Assembly (NCBI GenBank): GCA_035286585.1
Contig: DATEDC010000144.1
Location: forward strand, 1 to 16,735
Origin: DSOS01 sp035286585
GTDB lineage: Bacteria; Chloroflexota; Anaerolineae; Anaerolineales; UBA4823
DNA length: 16,735 bases
Direction of reading: 5' to 3'
Shown: positions 1 through 7,432 of the stretch, piece by piece
Numbering within the stretch: the stretch's first letter is position 1
Layout: every line of letters begins with the position of its first letter
Made by a program: the position numbers and the translations under genes
The notes under the pieces: model-generated
Database searches by the model: none
The model's input: the letters and a program-made list of their open reading frames with translations, nothing else
Told to the model about the DNA's origin: nothing

Positions 1-487
1 GGCTCAGCTCCGAGGTGCTGCCGACCTCACCTCCGGGGGGAGCCGCCCGGCCAACGAGGACCGATTTTGCGCAGCCGAAGGTGGGCAGATCCAGCAGCAC
101 GCCAAGGTGGCAGGCCAGCCCAAAGCGGCGCGGATGGGCGAGGCCATGTCCATCCACTATTAATACGTCCGGCAGGGCGCTCAGTCGCGCCAAAGCCTCC
201 AGGATCGCCGGCGCTTCGCGAAAGGAGAGCAACCCGGGCACGTAAGGGTACGAAATGAGCATTTGAACGGCGGCCTGCTCGCGGAGCTCCTGGGTTTTGA
301 AGCCAAGCACGACCACAGCCGCTCGCGCCTGGCCGCCCCGGTAACCGGCGTCGACGCCGGCTACGGTCTTAATCTCGCCCAATTCGAGCGGCTGGAGGAT
401 TACTTTATCCCGGAGTCGATCCTGGAGCAGGCGCGCCTCACCCGGGGAGAGGTCCCAGGGATGGGCGTGGTGCAGCATGAGCGGCAT
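1..487 (-). CDS. nfi: Endonuclease V (deoxyinosine 3' endonuclease), 3' end cut off by window edge
   Basis: Endonuclease V nicks DNA one base 3' of deoxyinosine and starts repair of deaminated adenine. The open frame runs from ATG at 487 to the window edge without a stop, about 162 residues of a family usually near 220-230. The family signatures are clear: GVDAGYRGG (Asp46, first metal ligand), PYVPGLLSFRE (wedge motif and Glu91) and VDGHGLAHPRRFGLACHLG (Asp112), then LLDLPTFGCAKS. The C-terminal part lies outside the window. No in-frame ATG or GTG lies upstream before the stop at 551-553. A second in-frame ATG at 478 is an equally possible start, and neither has a good ribosome binding site. 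It lies 63 bp downstream of the HAD gene on the same strand and may be its last co-transcribed gene, though its DNA repair role does not fit the metabolic genes. The assignment is firm and the start uncertain. Confidence 0.93.
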   Translation of the reverse strand, partial: MPLMLHHAHPWDLSPGEARLLQDRLRDKVILQPLELGEIKTVAGVDAGYRGGQARAAVVVLGFKTQELREQAAVQMLISYPYVPGLLSFREAPAILEALARLSALPDVLIVDGHGLAHPRRFGLACHLGVLLDLPTFGCAKSVLVGRAAPPGGEVGSTSELS

Positions 488-550
488 AGCGTTAGCGGAG
501 GCTATGGCGTAATTACCGCGCCCATCTATCCCACTGTGGAAGTTCGGCGG

Positions 551-1315
551 CTAGCGAGCAAAGTACTCCAACAAGGGCGCGATGTGAAGCACACCGTCAT
601 AGGGCACGCCAGCAAAGCCTTTCTTGAGCACGCCCTTCTCTCCGTCCGGATCGCCGAGGCAGGTGACGATGATATCGGCGGCGCTCAAGTCTTCCTTCTC
701 AGTGTAAACGTTGGTCGTGGCGACGACGCGCATGCCGGCGGCTTCGGCCGCCAGGACGCCGTTGCGCGAATCTTCGATGACGATGACCTGCTCGGGCTCG
801 AGGCCGGACTTTTGCAGACCGAGGTTGTAAATTTCCGGATCGGGCTTCTTTTTGCTGACCACATCGCCGGCGAGGACGAAATTGAAGTGGATGTCCGCCA
901 GAATTTTATAGGCGATGGCGTGGGCGGCGCGTTCGTTGGAGGTGGTGCACACGCCCAGGATCAGGCCGAGGTCCATCGCCTCGTGCATAAAGCGCCTGAC
1001 GCCCGGGCGCAGGGGGAGATTTCCGCTTTCGATCAGCTCGATAAAGATGGCCGTTTTGCGTTTGTGCATAGCCTTGATAAGCTCCTCTTCCTCCCCGGGC
1101 TTGACTTCGACGCCGAAGCCCTTGGTATGCAGGTGGTGCTTCATGCGCTCTTTGCCGCCGGCGACCTGCAGCAGCTCGTGGTAGTAATCCACCCCCCACT
1201 CGAAGTCGTAGCCGAACTCCTTGAATGTCTCGTTGAAGGAGACCCGGTGACCGTCCCGCTCGGTGTCGATGATCACACCATCCTGGTCGAAGAAGACCGC
1301 TTTGATTTGATTCAT
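551..1315 (-). CDS. HAD-superfamily phosphatase, CbbY/PGMB-like subfamily
   Basis: This 254-residue protein is a soluble HAD phosphatase likely to act on a small sugar or polyol phosphate. Motif I is FFDQDGVIIDTE, with nucleophile Asp10 and acid/base Asp12. Motif II is in GVCTTSNE (Thr124-Ser126). The motif III lysine lies in SKKKPDPEIY (155-157), and motif IV is VIVIEDSRNG (Glu181, Asp182). The insert between motifs I and II is an alpha-helical C1 cap, as in CbbY and beta-phosphoglucomutase. The tail NVYTEKEDLSAADIIVTCLG resembles CbbY proteins, which dephosphorylate xylulose-1,5-bisphosphate; I infer only a related substrate. The start is supported by AGGAGG six bases upstream on the minus strand. 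It follows the aminotransferase after a 167-bp gap with repeat-like DNA. Family is firm, substrate unknown. Confidence 0.9.
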   Translation of the reverse strand: MNQIKAVFFDQDGVIIDTERDGHRVSFNETFKEFGYDFEWGVDYYHELLQVAGGKERMKHHLHTKGFGVEVKPGEEEELIKAMHKRKTAIFIELIESGNLPLRPGVRRFMHEAMDLGLILGVCTTSNERAAHAIAYKILADIHFNFVLAGDVVSKKKPDPEIYNLGLQKSGLEPEQVIVIEDSRNGVLAAEAAGMRVVATTNVYTEKEDLSAADIIVTCLGDPDGEKGVLKKGFAGVPYDGVLHIAPLLEYFAR

Positions 1316-1345
1316 AAAGTCCTCCTAACTGGAAAAAGACCTTTT

Positions 1346-1443
1346 CCACCACAAAGACACCAAGGCACGGAGTTTTCTAAATGTTATCGAAAAGTCCCAT
1401 GATTCGGATCGAATGCTCTTGGTGGCTTTGTGCCTTCGTGGTT
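1346..1443. repeat. Imperfect inverted repeat of CTTTGTG-type intergenic sequence
   Basis: In the gap between the HAD and aminotransferase genes, CACAAAGACACCAAG (1350-1364) is the reverse complement of CTTGGTGGCTTTGTG (1418-1432) with one mismatch. The arms are about 53 bp apart. The flanks continue the same theme (GGCACGGAG at 1364-1372, GTGCCTTCGTGGTTC at 1430-1444). The wording resembles short dispersed intergenic repeats I recall from environmental bacterial genomes, but copy number here cannot be seen. No gene is visible in 1316-1482. A small stem, GGAAAA/TTTTCC (1331-1347), lies close to the HAD start. Confidence 0.6.
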
Positions 1444-1482
1444 CATCTCTGGTTTTCTAGTCCGCTATCCATGCTTGTAGAT

Positions 1483-2619
1483 CTAACGGTGAACAAATCC
1501 TACCAGGTCTGAGAGTCTTTGTGAGAAAAACTCACGAATGACGCCCACAACCATGCGGTTCTCTGCTGCGTTGCCAATCGTCACTCTGAACCAGCCTTCG
1601 CTGCCGTACTTGGGCGATTCGGGGCGCAGGATGATGCCCCGCTCCTGGGCATAGGCGACCATGTCCTTGCCTTTCTTGCCCGCCGCTCCGCCGTCGAAGA
1701 GAATGTAGTTGGCATGGGAATGGAAAATGGTCAAACCGGGGATATCGCTGAGCGACTCCTCGATAAAGTCGATCTCGCGGTTGTTAAACATGACCCGCTC
1801 GGCCAGCCCCTCGGTATCATCAAATGCCGCCAGGGCAGCCCACATGGGGATGGTGCCCACATTCCAGGGGAGCAAAGCCGCCGAGATTTGCCCGATAACG
1901 TCCTCATGCCCCAGGGCATAACCAAAGCGCAAGCCAGCCAGGCCGTAAGCTTTGGAAAGCGTGCGGGTGACCAGCACGTTTTTGTATTTTTTGGTCAGTT
2001 CGACCTGTGACATCTGCAAGCCGGCGTATTCGATGTATGCCTCATCGATCACAAAGGGCAGGCCTGTCTCGGCTATGCGCACAAAATCCGCGGCGGCCAT
2101 GAAATTGCCGGTGGGGTTGTTCGGGTTGGCGATCACGATGATCTTGGTCCTCTCCGTCACCGCGTTCAGGATAGCCAGCGGGTCGTAAGCCAGCTCTTTG
2201 CGCTCACTATACACCATCGGCACCGAGACCAGCACCCCGCCCAGGATATCGCAGCGCAGCTTGTAGATGCCGAAGCAAGGGGTGTGCTGGATGACCTCCT
2301 CGCCCGGCTGCAGGAAACAGCGGAAGATATTATCGAAGACCTCGCTGGAGCCGTTGCCCAGCATGACATTACCCGGCCCCTCCAGGCCGTTGATCTCGGC
2401 GACCTTAGAGCGCACCACCAGCCCCTGGTCGGGATAGCGGTTCGCCATGGCGCCATATTTCATGATCGCCTCCAGCACCTTTTCCGAAGGCGGGATGGGG
2501 TTTTCGTTGGACATCATGCGGTGCAGCTCCGGCTGGCGCCAGGCCAGCTCGATGTGACCGGAGATGTACATCGGTATGCCCTTGACCCAGGGGACGTAGT
2601 AATCTTCAACGTTTTTCAT
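1483..2619 (-). CDS. PLP-dependent class I/II aminotransferase, histidinol-phosphate aminotransferase-like
   Basis: This is a 378-residue fold-type I aminotransferase, slightly longer than usual HisC (about 350-360) because of an N-terminal extension of roughly 25 residues. Visible motifs are GNGSSEVFDNI (89-99, PLP phosphate region), ANPNNPTGN (164-172), IDEAYIEYAG (191-200, Asp192 and Tyr195 contacting PLP), TRTLSKAYGLAGLRFGY (Lys223 as Schiff-base lysine) and a C-terminal RPESPKYG...WFRVTIG with the substrate-carboxylate or phosphate arginine region. It is cytosolic. The start has AGGAG seven bases upstream. The aldolase gene ends 21 bp upstream, so the two are surely co-transcribed. No other histidine biosynthesis gene is nearby, so a role in this operon, such as transamination of an amino-alcohol phosphate or amino acid, is more likely than histidine synthesis (inference). 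Confidence 0.88.
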   Translation of the reverse strand: MKNVEDYYVPWVKGIPMYISGHIELAWRQPELHRMMSNENPIPPSEKVLEAIMKYGAMANRYPDQGLVVRSKVAEINGLEGPGNVMLGNGSSEVFDNIFRCFLQPGEEVIQHTPCFGIYKLRCDILGGVLVSVPMVYSERKELAYDPLAILNAVTERTKIIVIANPNNPTGNFMAAADFVRIAETGLPFVIDEAYIEYAGLQMSQVELTKKYKNVLVTRTLSKAYGLAGLRFGYALGHEDVIGQISAALLPWNVGTIPMWAALAAFDDTEGLAERVMFNNREIDFIEESLSDIPGLTIFHSHANYILFDGGAAGKKGKDMVAYAQERGIILRPESPKYGSEGWFRVTIGNAAENRMVVGVIREFFSQRLSDLVGFVHR

Positions 2620-2640
2620 GCTTTGCTCCTGTGGTTGTGT

Positions 2641-3516
2641 TTATGCCTTGCCGGCGCAGCCGAGCATATCCATCCAGTGTGCCACCACCTTACGGATGGC
2701 GTCGCTGACCGCAGCATCGATTTTGCCGGGGTCGTACTCGGCGCGCTTTTCGCTGATGTAATTGTAGGTCGTGTCGATCAGGGTGTGCTTGAGCTCGGTG
2801 GAGACGTTGAACTTGGCGCCGCCCATCTCGATCAGGCGCTGTATGTAATCCTCCGGCAGACCGGTGCCGCCGTGGACCACCAGGGGGGTCTTGACCCCGC
2901 CGCCGTTGAGCATCTGGTTGATCTTGCCCAGGCGCTCGAAATCGACCTTAGGGTTTTTGGTCTTGTAGACGCCGTGCGCCGTGCCGATGGCAGGCGCAAA
3001 GATATCCACGCCGGTGCGCTCGACAAACTCGATGGATTGGGCGGGGTTAGCCAGCTGTGCTTCGTCTTCGGCAACTTTGACCTGGTCCTCCACCCCCGAC
3101 ACCGTGCCCAGCTCGCCTTCCACAGATATATTCCCCACCGAGTGGCAGTACTCCACCACCTCCCTGGTCTGGCGGATATTCTCCTCGAAGGTCTGCTTGG
3201 AAGCGTCGATCATGATGTTGGTGTAGCCCGAGTCGGCGCACTGCTTGCAGTAATCGATATCCGTGCAGTGATCCAGGTGCATGCAGATGGGGATGGGCGC
3301 AGACTCGGCCAGCTTGCGGTAGATGGCGACCAACACCTCCCGGTTCAAGAATTTGGACGGCTTCACCGAGGTCTGGACGATCACGGGCGCCTTTTTGTCG
3401 ATGGCAGCCTGAACCACCGCCTCAAACTGGATGAGATTGGTAACGTTGAAAGCGCCGATGGCGTATTTGCCTTCAGCGGCCTCAAGCATGATCTCTTTTG
3501 CATTGACAATAGACAT
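2641..3516 (-). CDS. Class II (zinc) ketose-bisphosphate aldolase, FBA/GatY family
   Basis: Class II aldolases reversibly split a ketose bisphosphate such as fructose- or tagatose-1,6-bisphosphate into dihydroxyacetone phosphate and an aldehyde. The 291-residue length matches the short Bacillus FbaA/GatY type. Expected elements are in order: GAFNVTN (21-27), MHLDHC with catalytic Asp82 and zinc ligand His83, VEGELGTVSG (132-141), IGTAHGVY with zinc ligand His181, VVHGGTGLP with His215 and the phosphate-binding glycines, and FNVSTE (236-241). All catalytic residues look intact. The start is preceded by AGGAGG seven bases upstream. The transaldolase-like gene is upstream (81-bp gap) and the aminotransferase 21 bp downstream. 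Sequence alone does not distinguish fructose, tagatose or another ketose phosphate, and the setting suggests a specialised substrate (inference). Confidence 0.93.
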   Translation of the reverse strand: MSIVNAKEIMLEAAEGKYAIGAFNVTNLIQFEAVVQAAIDKKAPVIVQTSVKPSKFLNREVLVAIYRKLAESAPIPICMHLDHCTDIDYCKQCADSGYTNIMIDASKQTFEENIRQTREVVEYCHSVGNISVEGELGTVSGVEDQVKVAEDEAQLANPAQSIEFVERTGVDIFAPAIGTAHGVYKTKNPKVDFERLGKINQMLNGGGVKTPLVVHGGTGLPEDYIQRLIEMGGAKFNVSTELKHTLIDTTYNYISEKRAEYDPGKIDAAVSDAIRKVVAHWMDMLGCAGKA

Positions 3517-3560
3517 GCCACGCCTCCTGTTAATGAATATATAAACTGCTATGGTAACTT

Positions 3561-3590
3561 CAGATCAACACAGATGAACGCGGATAACCA
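3561..3590. repeat. Short dispersed-repeat-like segment in operon gap
   Basis: The 81-bp gap between aldolase and transaldolase-like genes contains AACACAGATGAACGCGGAT (3568-3586), continuing on both sides. It resembles the 'ATCCGCGTTCATCTGTGT' intergenic repeat I recall from many environmental bacterial genomes. Only one copy is visible here, so the call rests on recall of that wording. Confidence 0.4.
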
Positions 3591-3597
3591 AGCTGTA

Positions 3598-4791
3598 TTA
3601 ACGCACCCCAATCCTCAGGCGATCTGAAATATATGCCTCCAGGCCAGAAAAGCCCTTTGAGAAAGCCTGAATCGTGCTGACTGTAGACGGGTGGTCATTG
3701 AACTGCTCCACATCCAGGCCATTCGGATCATAGGCCTGGAGGCAATAGGGTATTTTAAGGAGTTTCTCGAGCACCTCCCGAGGCACTTGCGCTTCAATTT
3801 CAGGTTCAAAGTTCAGCTCATCGCCGAACTCGAACAGCGGCTCCAATACGTAGGGCGGGCAAGTGTAAACGATTTCCCCACCGGCAATTTTTTCCACGTC
3901 CCAAAAACGGCGCTTGCCAGCCATCACAGGTCCGGCGCGCAGGGAACAGGCCAGCATTTTACTGGCATAACCTCCCTCGTTCAGCAACCGGTAGGCTCGC
4001 CGGAAGACGGCAATCCCAAACCAATGTTTATCCTGCCGCGAAAGGCGAATATTCCGGCGAGCGGCCTGCACGTCCAGGGTTTCTTGTTCGGTTAACCGCC
4101 CCATCATCAGGGTAATCACTGCCCGCCAGCGGGATAAATCGACGCCCCGAGCAGAGGCCTCCTGAATACCTTCCATGCTGGCATTGGCAGACGCCATGAT
4201 TTGCGGCAGAGTAAAGCACACCGTGGTATTGGTCGAGATGCCCTTGGATGCCAGGGCGCGGATCACCTCGATGCCCTGCATACTCGCCGGCACCTTGACC
4301 ATCACATTCGGACTGAGAGCGCTCAGCTCTTCAGCAGCGGGAATCATCCGTTCGGTTTCGCTGACCAGGCGCGGGTCCAATTGCCCGGAAATCCAGCCGA
4401 AACGACCCCCCGAAGCCTCGAAAATGGGCAGGTACATCTCTGCGCCGCGGCGGACCACCTCTTTGTAGGTCAGCCAGGTCAGCTCTTCCACAGTAAGATC
4501 CGGGTTGTTAAAGATCAATGTATCGATCCAGTCATTCCAGAACTGCGGATCGCTTTTCACCGCCTGCAAGGAGAGAGGCGGATTGGTCGTGCAGCCGCGA
4601 AAAACGCTTCGGGCAGGATCCTCTGCGACATACAGGCGCTCGAGCTGCTCTTCGAGCACAGGCCTCTTGCCCGGCGCGGCTCTCTCGAGCATCTGCTCAA
4701 CCCACTGGCGATACACCAGCGGCGACGAATCCCACCAGATTTCCACATCCGGGTGGGTTCTTGCCAGGCGTTCTATAGGGCTCTCAACCAT
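3598..4791 (-). CDS. Transaldolase-family protein, long form, with Gln at the usual catalytic Glu position
   Basis: This is a 397-residue Schiff-base aldolase of the transaldolase/fructose-6-phosphate aldolase family, longer than typical TalB (about 315). The family landmarks are IWWDSS (Asp21, matching TalB Asp17), FRGCTTNPPLS (64-74), ISGQLDPR (134-141), NVMVKVPAS (Lys166, matching the Schiff-base Lys132), GISTNTTVCFTLPQ (184-197) and ITLMMGRL (226-233, Arg232 matching TalB Arg181). Where TalB has catalytic Glu96 there is Gln137, as I recall for FSA (Gln59); where TalB has Phe178 and FSA Tyr131 there is Met229. The extra C-terminal part (about 280-397) is not recognised. The start has a strong AAAGGAGGT seven bases upstream, despite a repeat-filled 176-bp gap before it. 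Family is firm; transaldolase versus simple aldolase activity is open. Confidence 0.85.
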   Translation of the reverse strand: MVESPIERLARTHPDVEIWWDSSPLVYRQWVEQMLERAAPGKRPVLEEQLERLYVAEDPARSVFRGCTTNPPLSLQAVKSDPQFWNDWIDTLIFNNPDLTVEELTWLTYKEVVRRGAEMYLPIFEASGGRFGWISGQLDPRLVSETERMIPAAEELSALSPNVMVKVPASMQGIEVIRALASKGISTNTTVCFTLPQIMASANASMEGIQEASARGVDLSRWRAVITLMMGRLTEQETLDVQAARRNIRLSRQDKHWFGIAVFRRAYRLLNEGGYASKMLACSLRAGPVMAGKRRFWDVEKIAGGEIVYTCPPYVLEPLFEFGDELNFEPEIEAQVPREVLEKLLKIPYCLQAYDPNGLDVEQFNDHPSTVSTIQAFSKGFSGLEAYISDRLRIGVR

Positions 4792-4848
4792 TAAGCTACC
4801 TCCTTTATGATCGAACAGTCATTGCGACTGCCGACGATTAGTGCATTC

Positions 4849-4955
4849 CGCTCGGACTTCGACTACAGCCGCTTGCAGCGCCCTCCGCTCAGCCACTCGC
4901 GGAGCCTCCCTGAGTGGAGGCGGAGCGAAGCGGAGACGAAGTCGAAGGGGGAGCG
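4849..4955. repeat. Nested imperfect palindrome (about 107 bp) between FAD/GcvT and transaldolase genes
   Basis: Successive arm pairs nest around one centre: CGCTC 4849-4853 with GAGCG 4951-4955; CTTCGACT 4857-4864 with AGTCGAAG 4940-4947; CCGCTT 4869-4874 with AAGCGG 4928-4933; CTCCGC 4883-4888 with GCGGAG 4920-4925; CCACTC 4893-4898 with GAGTGG 4912-4917. RNA from either strand would fold into one long bulged hairpin. The CTTCGACT...CCGCTCAG wording resembles dispersed palindromic elements of environmental bacteria. The segment contains no gene and fills most of the 176-bp gap at 4792-4967. Confidence 0.7.
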
Positions 4956-4967
4956 CATGTCATTTCA

Positions 4968-7406
4968 TTAAGCTCTGATCCGCTCTCCTCTTGGATCCCA
5001 CAACGGAGCCTGGACCACCAGCGCTGCGATCCATTCTCCAAAGAATTCGATCTCCATTTCGGCGCCCGGCTGGCTGAATTCGACGGGCAGATAGGCGTAG
5101 ACAATGCTCTCGCCCACGGAATACCCATAGCCGCCGGAGGCGACCCAACTGATAATCTCACCCCCGCCCACCGGGCGAATAGGCTCTTTGCCCAGGGCGA
5201 TCACGCGTGAATCAGCCAGGGCCAGGCAGCACAACTTGCGTTTGAGACCTGCCTGCTTCTGATTTACCAGGGCTTCGCGCCCGATGAAATCGCCCTTATC
5301 CAGCTTCACGGCGAACCCCAACCCGGCTTCATAGGGGGTGTAATCCGGGCTGATCTCGCCGCTCCAGTAGCGGTAGCCCTTTTCCAGGCGGAGCGAATCG
5401 ATCGCCCGGTATCCACCCGCCACCATGCCCTCCGGCAGTCCCGCCTCCCAAAGGCTATCCCACAGGCGCAGGCCGGATTCCATCGAGCAATAAAACTCCC
5501 AGCCCAGCTCGCCCACGTAGGTAACCCGGGAGGCAAGGACCGGCACCTCCCCGATTTCAATGCGCCGGGCGGTCATATATGGGAACGCGGGATTAGAAAC
5601 ATCCGCCCGGGTAACTTTTTGCAAAATCCGGCGCGCTTTGGGCCCCCACATCCCGATGCAGGCATACGCCGAGCTGACATCTTCGATGGTCACCGAGCCA
5701 TCTTCGGGCATATTGAGCGAAAACCAGGAGAGATCGTGCTGACCGAAAGCCGTACCGGTGATAATGAAAAAACGGTATTCTTCCAGGCGAGTGACGGTGA
5801 AGTCGCACTCGATGCCGCCGCGCTTATTGAGCGCCTGGGTGTAAACCACGCTGCCGACCGGCTGGTCGATGTCGTTGGCGCACAGGTAGTTCAAGAAAGC
5901 CAACGCCCCCGGGCCGCGCACCTCGAACTTGTTGAAAGAGGTCTCGTCGAACAGGCCGGCGTTCTGGCGCGTCATCAGGTGCTCGTAGCCGATAGCGCGC
6001 GACCAGTTGTGCCGCGACCAGCCGAGTGGCTCATGCCCATGCCTGGCGAGGGCTTCATAGGGCTTGAACCAGTTGGGGCGCTCCCATCCGGTCTTCTCGC
6101 CAAATACGGCGCCCAGGTCGCGCAGGCGGTAATAGGTGGGCGAGAGGCGCAACATCCGCCCGGAGATGCGCTCCTCGTTGGGATAGTGGATATCGTAATA
6201 CTGGGAATAGGTTTCAATCGTGCGCCTCACCGTGTAATCCTGGCTGGCGTAGTTCGAACCGAAGCGGCGCACATCCAGGCGCCACAGGTCCCATTCGGGA
6301 TGCCCTTCGATAATCCACTCCGCCATTACCTTGCCGATGCCGCCAGCGCCAGCCAGCCCATGGGCGCAGAAGGCGCAAGCCACCCAGAAGCCCTTCACAG
6401 ACGTTGGACCCAAGAGGAACTCGCCATCTGGGGTAAAGCCTTCTGGCCCGTTGAGGAGCTGGATAATTTCGGCGCTTTCGACCGCCGGGACCCGCTTGAT
6501 CGAATTTTCCATCAGCGGGGTAAAGCGCTCCCAATCCGGCGGCAAAAGCTGGTATTTGAAGTCGCGGGGGATGCCGTTCAAGCCAAACGGAGCGGGGTCG
6601 CGCTCATAGCCGCCGGTGACCAGACCGCCGACCTCTTCGCGCCAGTATACCAGCAGGTCGGGATCGCGCAGGGTGGGAAAATCGTGCGCGACTCCATCAA
6701 TGGGCTTGGTAATTATATACAGGTGGGCCATCGGCACCACGGGCAGGTTCAAGCCGACCAGCCTGCCGACCTCCGCGCCCCATTGACCGGCAGCATTTAC
6801 CACGACCTCGGTTTTAATCACGCCGCGATTGGTGACCACCTCGCTCACGCGGCCGTTCTTGAGGCGGATGGCTTCCACGTTGGTCTCGTTAATAATCTGC
6901 GCGCCGCGGCTCTTGGCTCCAGCCGCCAGGGCGTTGGTCAGACCGGTGGGATCGATCATCCCGTCGGAAGGCGTGTACGCGGCGCCCAAGACTCCGTCCA
7001 AAGACATGATGGGGAATAGCTCGCAGGCTTCCCTGGGCGAAATCAGCTCCATCGCCATGCCGAAGGAGCGCGCCATCCCCACCAGGCGCTTGAGATCTTC
7101 CATGCGTTCCGCCGAAGAGGCCAGGCGAATGCCGCCCACCTCCCGCCAGCCGGTATCGATACCAGTCTCATCCTTAAGCTTCCGGTAGAGGTCGGTGCTG
7201 TAGTACATCATGCGGGTCAGGTTGGCGTCGGAACGCAGTTGACCTACCAGACCGGCCGAGTGCCAGGTTGACCCAGCGGTCAGCTCATGCCGCTCCAACA
7301 GGATGACATCTTTCCAGCCCATTTTGGTCAGGTGGTAGGCAATACTGCAACCGCCAACCCCACCGCCGATGATGACAACCCGGGCATGGGAGGGTAAATC
7401 CGCCAT
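4968..7406 (-). CDS. FAD/GcvT fusion dehydrogenase (dimethylglycine/sarcosine dehydrogenase family)
   Basis: This 812-residue protein has the full layout of dimethylglycine and sarcosine dehydrogenases, which oxidise N-methyl groups and pass the one-carbon unit to tetrahydrofolate. Residues 8-370 are the FAD domain, with dinucleotide fold VVIIGGGVGGCSIAYHL, Glu38 for the FAD ribose and ELTAGSTWHSAGL, whose His49 matches the covalently flavinylated histidine of the family. Residues about 375-440 form the linker domain. Residues about 445-700 are GcvT-like, with ALNKRGGIECDFTVTRL (Asp535 near the folate catalytic Asp of GcvT) and GYRYWSGEISPDYTPYEAGLGF. The GcvT C-terminal barrel follows. ATG 7410-7412 lies too close to AAGGAGA (7413-7419); ATG at 7406 is spaced correctly and is preferred. 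The kinase gene ends 20 bp upstream by this operon's order. The exact N-methyl substrate is not determined. Confidence 0.92.
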   Translation of the reverse strand: MADLPSHARVVIIGGGVGGCSIAYHLTKMGWKDVILLERHELTAGSTWHSAGLVGQLRSDANLTRMMYYSTDLYRKLKDETGIDTGWREVGGIRLASSAERMEDLKRLVGMARSFGMAMELISPREACELFPIMSLDGVLGAAYTPSDGMIDPTGLTNALAAGAKSRGAQIINETNVEAIRLKNGRVSEVVTNRGVIKTEVVVNAAGQWGAEVGRLVGLNLPVVPMAHLYIITKPIDGVAHDFPTLRDPDLLVYWREEVGGLVTGGYERDPAPFGLNGIPRDFKYQLLPPDWERFTPLMENSIKRVPAVESAEIIQLLNGPEGFTPDGEFLLGPTSVKGFWVACAFCAHGLAGAGGIGKVMAEWIIEGHPEWDLWRLDVRRFGSNYASQDYTVRRTIETYSQYYDIHYPNEERISGRMLRLSPTYYRLRDLGAVFGEKTGWERPNWFKPYEALARHGHEPLGWSRHNWSRAIGYEHLMTRQNAGLFDETSFNKFEVRGPGALAFLNYLCANDIDQPVGSVVYTQALNKRGGIECDFTVTRLEEYRFFIITGTAFGQHDLSWFSLNMPEDGSVTIEDVSSAYACIGMWGPKARRILQKVTRADVSNPAFPYMTARRIEIGEVPVLASRVTYVGELGWEFYCSMESGLRLWDSLWEAGLPEGMVAGGYRAIDSLRLEKGYRYWSGEISPDYTPYEAGLGFAVKLDKGDFIGREALVNQKQAGLKRKLCCLALADSRVIALGKEPIRPVGGGEIISWVASGGYGYSVGESIVYAYLPVEFSQPGAEMEIEFFGEWIAALVVQAPLWDPRGERIRA

Positions 7407-7412
7407 TTGCAT

Positions 7413-7419
7413 TCTCCTT
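7413..7419 (-). promoter_or_regulatory. Ribosome binding site deciding the FAD/GcvT start
   Basis: On the minus strand AAGGAGA directly abuts an ATG (7412-7410), leaving no spacer. The ATG two codons later (7406-7404) has a 6-7 base spacer, so translation most likely begins MADLPSHARV. Confidence 0.6.
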
Positions 7420-7432
7420 GGTTTGGGTCGCT

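Noticed and set aside
263..1402. Long plus-strand open frame (379 codons) opposite endonuclease V and the HAD gene
   Set aside because: Its translation resembles no family, while the opposite strand carries clear catalytic motifs of two families with ribosome binding sites; it is a codon-composition shadow.
1483..2619. Histidine biosynthesis gene hisC
   Set aside because: The family fits, but no other his gene is nearby and the operon setting is catabolic, so I withheld the symbol.
2284..3627. Long plus-strand open frame (447 codons) opposite the aminotransferase and aldolase
   Set aside because: No recognisable motif, spans two real minus-strand genes and their gap, low-complexity His/Asp/Val-rich protein typical of antisense frames.
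3561..4955. CRISPR array or insertion sequence in the intergenic repeats
   Set aside because: The repeats are single palindromic or dispersed segments without regular spacers, and no transposase frame or cas gene is present.
5619..7019. Long plus-strand open frame (466 codons) opposite the FAD/GcvT gene
   Set aside because: The minus-strand protein has complete FAD and GcvT motifs; the plus frame has no ribosome site or family features.
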